A DNA stretch of 64,000 nt from Massiliimalia massiliensis. GTDB taxonomy: Bacteria; Bacillota; Clostridia; Oscillospirales; Ruminococcaceae. Below, one piece after another: positions 54,436-61,863 of this stretch. The stretch lies in the NCBI RefSeq assembly GCF_900155615.1, contig NZ_FUHT01000002.1, positions 124,001 to 188,000 of the forward strand. Direction: 5' to 3'. The position numbers were made by a program, and so were the translations under genes. Below the pieces are notes generated by a model. The model did not search any database. It had not been told where the DNA came from and was given only the letters and a program-made list of their open reading frames with translations. Position 1 is the stretch's first letter; each line of letters opens with the position of its first letter.

Positions 54436-54538
54436 TTCTCTCTTTGATTCAACTTTACTTCTCCCGACATCCACGGTGAAACGGTTTTTGAAAAATTACT
54501 GCAAAACATTGTGCGAATACTAGATTTTCTGGTATAAA

Positions 54539-54577
54539 CACAAAAATAGCCCTCCGTTATGGAGAGCTATTTTTGTG
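54539..54577. terminator. Second hairpin in the intergenic region
   Basis: CACAAAAATAGC-(C)CTCC and GGAG(A)-GCTATTTTTGTG pair around GTTAT. Placed between the convergent sugar operons. The remainder of 54578-55008 is A/T-rich and shows no gene. Confidence 0.6.
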
Positions 54578-55008
54578 CCAAAGTTTGTACTTTGATTTGG
54601 CTTTCATTGACGGAATTGTTACCCTCACCCGGAAAACAAACACGGGAATTGGGATTCGAATTCGATCACTTTTTTGCTTTTACTTTGTGATTTTCTGATT
54701 TTTGCTTTTTGATGTCCCATTTTTATAAAAAGGAATAGTTCTTAAAAACGGCTTCAATTCTGGGATTTTAGCATAAAAAAAGAGAGCAAAATTTGGATGT
54801 CTCATTTCTGAGTTCCAAATTTCGACCTCTGTTCAAATCCTACATGTTTTTTCTATTTTCATGCCGATAGATCTAAATATCATACAGTAAAACCCTCTGA
54901 GAACATTATTTAATAGGTAAGCATAAAGAATCTTTCCTTCATCATCTTTCTTCTATGGAGTGCCAGAGATTTATACACTCTACAATAAGTCTCCAAGTCT
55001 TACAATAA

Positions 55009-55074
55009 AACCAGCAGGGGAAGAAAAATATCGGTAGTGTAACATCTACCGATATTTTTCTTCCCCTGCTGGTT
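55009..55074 (-). terminator. 29-bp perfect palindromic stem, terminator of sugar operon 2
   Basis: 55009-55037 is perfectly complementary to 55046-55074 with an 8-base loop; on the minus strand TTTTATTG follows. Far longer than an ordinary terminator stem. About 150 bp past the alpha-xylosidase stop. The 150 bp between (55075-55224) shows nothing clear. Confidence 0.65.
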
Positions 55075-55224
55075 AGTTAAACAACTGTATTATTTTGTAT
55101 GCCTGTCTACGCCAAGTGAATGGTATTAGTAGTAAGGTGTCTGTAATTATCATACAAAATATTAAGCACATCAGTTTGATTAAGCAGACACGCTATCTTT
55201 ATACTTGATCTTACCTTTACCTTC

Positions 55225-57546
55225 TTAAATTTCTTCAATTTGATATTCTTTTAAGTCCAAATCCGGAGTAATTCTTACACATCCATTCTGAGAAACAAAC
55301 GTTTCGCCAAATGCTTTTAAAGGATTCTCTGCATGAAATACTAATGAATAGGGCTTCTGCACGTCGGAAACAGAAACACTTATAGCTTTTTTATTTCTTC
55401 TGGTTTTGATGGAAAGCGCTTTTTGGCCTGAGTGTGAATATACGGTACATTCAGCTCCAAACCTTAGATGGTAAATATGCAGTTCGACATTGTCTTCGTA
55501 ATGATAGTCTACGGTATCATCTCGTGTCCCAATTGGAATAATACAATCTTCTCGCGCTAAAAGCGGTAGTGAAAAATAATCAAATCTCCCTTTATGCATT
55601 TTCCCACCAGCTAGTTTTTCTCCAGTCAATATGTTAGTCCAAAGTCCTTCTGGAAGATAGTATTCTACATCTCCACTCTCCCTGAAAATTGGTGCCACTA
55701 ATAAAGCGTCACCAAACATATACTGCATGTCCAAAGTCTTGCAAGTGAAATCGCTATCAAATTCCAAAATCATTGGTCTTAGAACCGGTATCCCGTTTTT
55801 CGAGGCTTCATATGATTTAGCAAATATGTAAGGCATCAATTTACACTTTAATTTCACAAAATATCTCAAAACATCCACAGCCTCTTCCCCAAAAAGCCAC
55901 GGAACCCGATGTGTCTCGCTGCCATGCAGGCGGCTGTGGGTCGAAAGCAAGCCAAAGGCGCACCAACGTTTATAAAGATCTGGTGTTGCAGTCTTTTCAA
56001 ATCCACTCATATCGTGACTCCAGAAACCAAATCCTGCCAAACTTAAGGAAAGGCCACCGCGCAATGTCTCTGCCATAGAACCATAACTAGAATAACTGTC
56101 TCCAGCCCACTGTAGAGGAAGTTTTTGGGAACCAACTGTAGCAGACCTACCGAAAATGATTCCATTTCCCTTTCCGTAATATTCCTCTACCGTCTGAAAA
56201 ACTGTACTGTTGTAAAGGTAGGTGTAGTAATTATGCATCTTTTCCGGATCAGAGCCATCATAAAATTCTACATCTTCTGTAGGAATTGTTTCTCCAAAAT
56301 CCGTTTTAAACGCCGAAATACCGGTATCCATTTTTTCAATCAGCTTTGTGGCAAACCATTTTCTGGCAGACGGGTTGGTAAAATCGATAATTGCAGAACC
56401 TGGCATCCACAAATCCATCTGCCAAACACTACCATCTTTTCGCTTTAAGAAATATCCTTTCTCTGCACACTCTTCAAACACCGGAGATTTTTGTCCAATA
56501 TAAGGATTAATCCACATCGAAAGCTTGATTCCTTGTTCCGCTAATTCTTTGGCTAAACCCTTGGGGTTGGGAAATCTTTTTTTATCCCATTCGAAATCAC
56601 AGAAGCAGTAAGCGTTTTGGCAAAAACTGTCTAGATGTATTACACTGAGTGGGATATCTCGTTCTTTCATTCCCTTGACAAAATCCCTAATTGTGTTTTC
56701 ATCATATTCTGTAGTAAACGAAGAGGAAAGCCACAAGCCAAAAGACCATGCAGGAGGAATACTGGGCCTTCCAGTCAGATCAGTATAACTGCTTACAACA
56801 TTCTTTAAGCTATCCCCACCAAAAACAAAATACTCTAAGCTTTCGCCTCTGACAGAGAATCCTACTCCTGTAACAACTTCAGATGCCGCTTCCACAGAAA
56901 TCCGTTCCGGGTGATTGATAAAGACACCATATCTATTGGAGGAAACATAGAATGGTATGTTCTTATAAGCCTGTTCGCTTGCTGTTCCACCATCTAAATT
57001 CCACAGTTCAATCTGTTGTCCATTTTTTACAAAATTTGTAAAACGTTCTCCAAATCCATAAATATATTCACCGGCTCCAACATAAAGTTGTTCTTTCATA
57101 TACGGTGAGTTTTTGTCCTGATCTACAACAACGTAACCCATATCTTTCCGGGTAGTTCCCGTCAAATACCGGTCTTTATGATAGAATTTCATACTCCAAC
57201 CGTTTTCATCAGTAATTTCTACTGACGTGTCTCCACTCTGCAGACGCGCATATCTTTCTCCAATATTTATTTTCGGAGCAGTTTCAGTTCTATTTAGTTT
57301 AAACTCAGGTTGTGACCTTTTGTAGCCTTTCCAATGAGTATGCCGAACCCCAATTACATTCGGAGCTGGAGAAAAAAGTTCTGTGAAGATCAGTTTTGCG
57401 TTTGTCGTTTCCCCTCTATGAGGAACAATCTTATGGGAGCTGGTTACAATAATCTTTTCTCCCAATACTTGTATATCTACGATTTCCGTTGGCGTAAAAA
57501 AATTAACGCCCTTCTTCCTATACCAATAACCATCATTAAATTTCAT
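55225..57546 (-). CDS. yicI: Alpha-xylosidase, GH31 (YicI-like)
   Basis: 773 aa, close to E. coli YicI (772 aa). Catalytic nucleophile Asp416 in KTDFGETIP and acid/base Asp483 in QWAGDSYSSYGSMAE, at nearly the same positions as YicI (416 and 482). LSLAGFGFWSHDMSGF and RWCAFGLLSTHSRLHG are also typical. No signal peptide; cytoplasmic. It removes alpha-linked xylose from isoprimeverose and xyloglucan oligosaccharides. Last gene of the second transporter operon, 30 bp behind a permease gene. Confidence 0.95.
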   Translation of the reverse strand: MKFNDGYWYRKKGVNFFTPTEIVDIQVLGEKIIVTSSHKIVPHRGETTNAKLIFTELFSPAPNVIGVRHTHWKGYKRSQPEFKLNRTETAPKINIGERYARLQSGDTSVEITDENGWSMKFYHKDRYLTGTTRKDMGYVVVDQDKNSPYMKEQLYVGAGEYIYGFGERFTNFVKNGQQIELWNLDGGTASEQAYKNIPFYVSSNRYGVFINHPERISVEAASEVVTGVGFSVRGESLEYFVFGGDSLKNVVSSYTDLTGRPSIPPAWSFGLWLSSSFTTEYDENTIRDFVKGMKERDIPLSVIHLDSFCQNAYCFCDFEWDKKRFPNPKGLAKELAEQGIKLSMWINPYIGQKSPVFEECAEKGYFLKRKDGSVWQMDLWMPGSAIIDFTNPSARKWFATKLIEKMDTGISAFKTDFGETIPTEDVEFYDGSDPEKMHNYYTYLYNSTVFQTVEEYYGKGNGIIFGRSATVGSQKLPLQWAGDSYSSYGSMAETLRGGLSLSLAGFGFWSHDMSGFEKTATPDLYKRWCAFGLLSTHSRLHGSETHRVPWLFGEEAVDVLRYFVKLKCKLMPYIFAKSYEASKNGIPVLRPMILEFDSDFTCKTLDMQYMFGDALLVAPIFRESGDVEYYLPEGLWTNILTGEKLAGGKMHKGRFDYFSLPLLAREDCIIPIGTRDDTVDYHYEDNVELHIYHLRFGAECTVYSHSGQKALSIKTRRNKKAISVSVSDVQKPYSLVFHAENPLKAFGETFVSQNGCVRITPDLDLKEYQIEEI

Positions 57547-57575
57547 AAAACTTCTCCTATTTTTCTCTGTTTATA

Positions 57576-58412
57576 TTACCCTTTTACCGCTCCGGCCGTA
57601 AGTCCTCTTACAAGTCCTTTTTGTGCAATAAGGGTAAATAGAATCGCAGGAATGGCAAAAGCAATTCCCATTGCTGTCATCCGTCCCCAAAAGATGCGCT
57701 GAGACGTTATATTTCCCGCAATATATACTGGGAGAGTCATAGATCTCGCGCTACTGGTAGTAAGCATAGCAAAGAAAAATTCATTCCAGGAGGCCAGAAA
57801 GCTAAACACAGTGGCAACTGCAATCATTGGAACTGTAATAGGTACCACAATTCTTACCAACGTACTTAAAGGCCCAAGACCATCGATATATGAGGCTTGT
57901 ATAAGTTCACCAGGAACCTTCTTAAAATTCCCATACATCATCCAAATATTAAGCGTCAGCTGAAGAGGAATATAAATTATTATTAAAGCCAATTTTGTAT
58001 CCAGCAATCCCAGATTTCGCATCATCAAATACATAGGAATTCCCAGAACTACTACTGGAAGCATTCTAACTGCAGTAATTAAAAGAAAAACTGTTTTACT
58101 TCCTTTATAGGGATATCTTGCAAATCCATAGGAAGCGGGAATGCCGATCAGCATGGATAAAAGGGTGCTTCCCAATGCAATGATGACACTGTTTCCAAAT
58201 CTCTGGACAAAATCCCCACTGCTAAAAGCATCAATATAATTTTTGAAGGACACTGGATCGGGTAACCAAATAGGTGGAATGGCAAATATCTGAACTTCAG
58301 GTTTCAATGAAGTAATCAATGTCCATAAAAACGGAAACAACACGAAGATAGAAGTTAAAAATAAGACGAAATACTTTATAAAGTATCCGATTACTTTTTT
58401 GTAGCCTTTCAT
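57576..58412 (-). CDS. Sugar ABC transporter permease (MalG-type, system 2)
   Basis: 278 aa, six membrane helices, EAA loop QASYIDGLGPLSTLVRIVVP. Its start overlaps the preceding permease stop by one base, so translation is coupled. Confidence 0.92.
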   Translation of the reverse strand: MKGYKKVIGYFIKYFVLFLTSIFVLFPFLWTLITSLKPEVQIFAIPPIWLPDPVSFKNYIDAFSSGDFVQRFGNSVIIALGSTLLSMLIGIPASYGFARYPYKGSKTVFLLITAVRMLPVVVLGIPMYLMMRNLGLLDTKLALIIIYIPLQLTLNIWMMYGNFKKVPGELIQASYIDGLGPLSTLVRIVVPITVPMIAVATVFSFLASWNEFFFAMLTTSSARSMTLPVYIAGNITSQRIFWGRMTAMGIAFAIPAILFTLIAQKGLVRGLTAGAVKG

Positions 58413-59314
58413 TACATTACATCCTCCTCAGAATCACCCATGAGTTTGAACAAAGTAAAACAGGCAATTCCTACAATAATTAAACTCATAAATGAGGCCG
58501 CGGCTCCTACCCCAAAATGGAGTCTGGTAAAGGAGGTAGTATAGATATAAGTGCTAGCAACCTCGGTAGAATTTCCCGGTCCTCCTGATGTTAGAACATA
58601 CACGATATCAAACACACGGAAGGCGTCAGCCAGTCGTATTACCAAAATCGTTAATATTGTATATTTTAATTGCGGAAGTGTTATATACCAAAATTCTTGA
58701 ATTAAATTTGCTCCGTCTAGCCTTCCTGCCTCATATAAAGTTTCTGGCAATGACAACAAAGCAGAAACTAAAACTAAGATGCAGAATGGTACTGCCAGCC
58801 AAACATTAGCTAAAATAATAGCCGCAAACGCCGAAGTGGGATTTGCAAACCACGTCGGACCTTTTACTCCAAAAATAGAAAGTATATTATTCACAACACC
58901 ATACTGGTCAGTAAGCATCCATCTCCACTGAAGTCCCGAAACCAATGGAGCTATCATAAGAGGAAGCGTGTATAACAGTTTAAATACCTTGTGTCCGGGA
59001 GGCTGTGAATTTAATGTAAGGGAAACAATAAAGCCAACAATAATTTCCAATACAATTGTACATGCAACAAATTTTAACGTATTAACTAGAGCATTTTGAA
59101 AATCTGAGGATTGAATTGCCTTGATATAGTTATCGAAACCAATAAAATCAAACTTACCTGAAAAAACAGAGGCCGAGTCGCTAAAACTAAGAAGTAATGA
59201 CCAACCAATTGGATATAATACAGTAGCTATCATAACCAAAATCGCAGGTAAAGTCATAAGTATTCCGGATCGTTTTTCACGTGATCCCAACTTGGTAGCT
59301 GTTTTGCTTAACAT
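58412..59314 (-). CDS. Sugar ABC transporter permease (MalF-type, system 2)
   Basis: 300 aa, six membrane helices, EAA loop EAGRLDGANLIQEFWYITLP. 72 bp behind the binding-protein gene with a hairpin between them. Confidence 0.92.
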   Translation of the reverse strand: MLSKTATKLGSREKRSGILMTLPAILVMIATVLYPIGWSLLLSFSDSASVFSGKFDFIGFDNYIKAIQSSDFQNALVNTLKFVACTIVLEIIVGFIVSLTLNSQPPGHKVFKLLYTLPLMIAPLVSGLQWRWMLTDQYGVVNNILSIFGVKGPTWFANPTSAFAAIILANVWLAVPFCILVLVSALLSLPETLYEAGRLDGANLIQEFWYITLPQLKYTILTILVIRLADAFRVFDIVYVLTSGGPGNSTEVASTYIYTTSFTRLHFGVGAAASFMSLIIVGIACFTLFKLMGDSEEDVM

Positions 59315-59332
59315 AACATTCTCTCCTTATTA

Positions 59333-59368
59333 GTGCTGGCAATTCACATGAAAGTGAATTGCCAGCAC
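59333..59368 (-). promoter_or_regulatory. Hairpin between binding protein and permease genes, system 2
   Basis: GTGCTGGCAATTCAC and GTGAATTGCCAGCAC, 15-bp perfect stem, 6-base loop, no T run. Probably protects the 3' end of the binding-protein message. Confidence 0.65.
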
Positions 59369-59386
59369 CGATCACGACGTAATCTA

Positions 59387-60706
59387 TCAGGATCCTGATA
59401 AGATTCCCTTCAAATCTTTTGCGGTTGCTGCAACTTCTTCGTCAATTCCAGTAATTCCGGACATCACGTTGGAAAGTGTAAGGGACAGGCGTTCCTGTAC
59501 AGCCGGGAAATAAGGTGTATTAGTAACATTCTGCGCTCTTAAACAAGATTCATCAATTACCCCTAAAACATTTTTAATGTCATCGCCGACTTCACTGCTG
59601 TCCTGAATAGCTGCCATAGCACTGGCTCTAGGATTCGGCGTTGCTTGATCAATACTAAATCTGGTAAGAACGTCTTTAGAGGTGGCCCATACACAATACA
59701 TCCAAGCAGCATCCTTATTTTTAGACGCTGAAGAGACTCCATAGCCAAAGGCCCACAAGGCGCTGGTTGCATCAGTTCCCTTTGGAGGAGCGGCAATTCC
59801 AACTTTCCCTACAACATTGGACTGTTCGGGATCCTGAGCACCTGCGTAGAAATAGGGCCATTCGGATACCATTGCCACTTGGCCTTCCAAGAAAAGATTA
59901 TAAACATCCCCGTTTTCATACCCTAACGCACCTTCCGGGCTGGACTTGTCCACATGCTGAAGGTCATACATCCATTGCAGAGCATTTTTCACTTCCGGAG
60001 AGTCAAATGTAACTTCTCCTGTCTCGGCATTCCAATAGTTACCGCCTGCTTGAAGAATTTTATCTAAAAAATGTGTTACAGGTTCCAATACTGCGGCGGC
60101 TTCAAGGCAGGTGCCATAAATGCCCTTCTCTTCATCGGTAAGGATTTTTGCATATTCTCTGTATTCATCCCAAGTTTCGGGCGGAGAATCTAATCCGGCC
60201 GCCTCAAACAAATCTGTCCGGTAGAAAATTACTGGCGTATGGTACTGGAAGGGAATACCATACAAGGTACCATTATAGCTCATGGTGGAAAGACCCGATT
60301 CGGAAAAATCATCTATGTCGATCTGTGTTTTGATTTCATCAGTCACTTCTTCCAGGTAACCCATCGAAGCAAATTCCGGAATCCAAGGCTGATCAAGCTG
60401 ATAAACATCAATAGAGCCTGTCCCTGCCAAAGCTTCTGTCAGAAATCTGTCATGTGTATTCGCATGTGCTACTTCGAAAAACTCCACATTAATCCCAGTT
60501 TCTTCTGTGAATTCAGGGGTAACACTTTTGTAGAACTCCCCGAAAGCGGAGCCGGATTCACCTGCATAAACAATTTTTGTTCCTTCGTAGGGCTTGTCCG
60601 AGTTCCCACTTTGCTGAGACGCGGATGATGACCCACCGCCGGATGCGCAAGCTGTCACACTGATGGCCATGGCTAGTGCTAGAATCGTCGCTAACATTTT
60701 CTTCAT
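59387..60706 (-). CDS. Sugar ABC transporter substrate-binding lipoprotein (CUT1, system 2)
   Basis: 439 aa. Signal peptide with lipobox VTACAS (Cys20), a Ser/Gly-rich linker, then the binding fold (FEVAHANTHDRFLTEALAG; FYRTDLFEAAGLDSPPETW). SD AAGGAG. Its upstream region was interrupted by an IS at 60732-61832; the former upstream gene is the six-hairpin protein at 61864. Confidence 0.93.
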   Translation of the reverse strand: MKKMLATILALAMAISVTACASGGGSSSASQQSGNSDKPYEGTKIVYAGESGSAFGEFYKSVTPEFTEETGINVEFFEVAHANTHDRFLTEALAGTGSIDVYQLDQPWIPEFASMGYLEEVTDEIKTQIDIDDFSESGLSTMSYNGTLYGIPFQYHTPVIFYRTDLFEAAGLDSPPETWDEYREYAKILTDEEKGIYGTCLEAAAVLEPVTHFLDKILQAGGNYWNAETGEVTFDSPEVKNALQWMYDLQHVDKSSPEGALGYENGDVYNLFLEGQVAMVSEWPYFYAGAQDPEQSNVVGKVGIAAPPKGTDATSALWAFGYGVSSASKNKDAAWMYCVWATSKDVLTRFSIDQATPNPRASAMAAIQDSSEVGDDIKNVLGVIDESCLRAQNVTNTPYFPAVQERLSLTLSNVMSGITGIDEEVAATAKDLKGILSGS

Positions 60707-60731
60707 AATATCGTCTCCTTTTTGTTTTTAT

Positions 60732-61832
60732 CGGACTGTAAAGTTAAATGAAAGTTGAGGACCCGTCAGCCCTTCTGGTACAATGGTTTTACCACAAACA
60801 CAAGTACCTCCCGAAAGGAGACGGGTCCTCATGGCAAAATTATATCAAGTATGCTGCCCGAAGTGCAACAACAAAACGGACTTTTATCGCTACGGAAAAG
60901 ATGCTCATGGTCATCAAAAGTATCAGTGCAAAAAGTGTTGACATCAGTGGGCGCCTGAGACACCTGAGCGCGTTTACACACGAACGATGAATTACCCTGC
61001 TTGCCCAGTTTGCGGGAAAGCTACCTTCCTGCACCACGACAGAGAACATTACACCCACTATACCTGCTCCGACAAAAAATGCCGCCATTCCGTGTTCGTA
61101 CCAAAGCCTACGGCCATTTCCGCCCCATCCATGTCCAAACTGTTCGGTAAGACGGATTTCAAGCGGATGCGCTACCCTGTCCATGTGATTCTCATGGCCT
61201 TGAGCATGTTCTACCTGGGCAAAAACTCGTTCCGCAACATCGCGCTGATTTTGCGTACGGTGATGAATGTCCGGGTATCTCACACGACCATCAGTAACTG
61301 GTGTACTAACTTCGCCCCGATGTTCCAAAACATGGCTATACAGCTCATTCCGGCGCTCAATTTCAACTCTGACGAGTGGCACGCCGATGAAACTGTTGTG
61401 AAGATACTGGGCGAGAAATACTACCTCTGGCTCATTTTGGACAGTGAGACACGCTTTGTCCTCGGTTTCCATTTAGACCGCCACAGGGATAGTCCACAGG
61501 CTTTTACCATACTGGAAGCCGTGAAGCCTTTAGGCTCACCGGGAGCCATTGTCAGCGACCGTTACTTTGCCTACCAGATGCCTGTCAAGACACTGCATGG
61601 GGTAAAGCATATCCGTGTGCAGAGCTTCCACGACGACATTACCAACAACCTCATTTCCTTGTTCATCTTTTTCTACAACTTCGTCCGTCCTCATTCCGCC
61701 TTGAACGGCCTTACTCCGGCTCAGTGCGCCGGCCTTCAACTGTCCAAAAAGCGCAAACGCGAGCTTCTGCTCCTTGCGTAGCGCTTTTCTGTGCTTTCGG
61801 GTTCTACTTTTTCATTTTTACTTTACAGTACC
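60732..61832 (+). mobile_element. Insertion sequence with zinc-ribbon DDE transposase (IS6-like), defective
   Basis: About 1.1 kb. The ends contain related inverted sequences (ACTGTAAAGTTAAATGAAAG left; right end, read inverted, ACTGTAAAGTAAAAATGAAA). An 8-bp duplication surrounds it. It inserted between two genes of the second sugar operon. Confidence 0.85.
60831..61781 (+). pseudogene. DDE transposase with premature TGA and deletion of the catalytic Glu region
   Basis: From ATG 60831 (SD AAAGGAG) the frame reads a Cys4 zinc ribbon (CCPKCNNKTDF...CKKC) and is broken by TGA at 60939-60941. It continues with a second ribbon (CPVCGKATF), the DDE domain with DEWHADETVVKI and SDRYFAYQMPVK, and then jumps from DDITNNLI to SLFIFFYNFVRPHSAL. 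In related proteins about 30 residues with the catalytic Glu lie in this gap. Inactive. Confidence 0.85.
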
Positions 61833-61863
61833 GTTTTTATTAGTAACATGGTAAAACCATATT

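Larger units (their letters stand above)
60724..61840. repeat. 8-bp target duplication GTTTTTAT flanking the IS
   Basis: GTTTTTAT occurs at 60724-60731 and 61833-61840, immediately outside the element ends. This shows a genuine and fairly recent transposition. Confidence 0.8.

Noticed and set aside
54640-54850. Sequences resembling tRNA T-arms (GATTCGAATTC, TGTTCAAATCC)
   Set aside because: No acceptor, D or anticodon stems can be built around them; no tRNA gene is supported.
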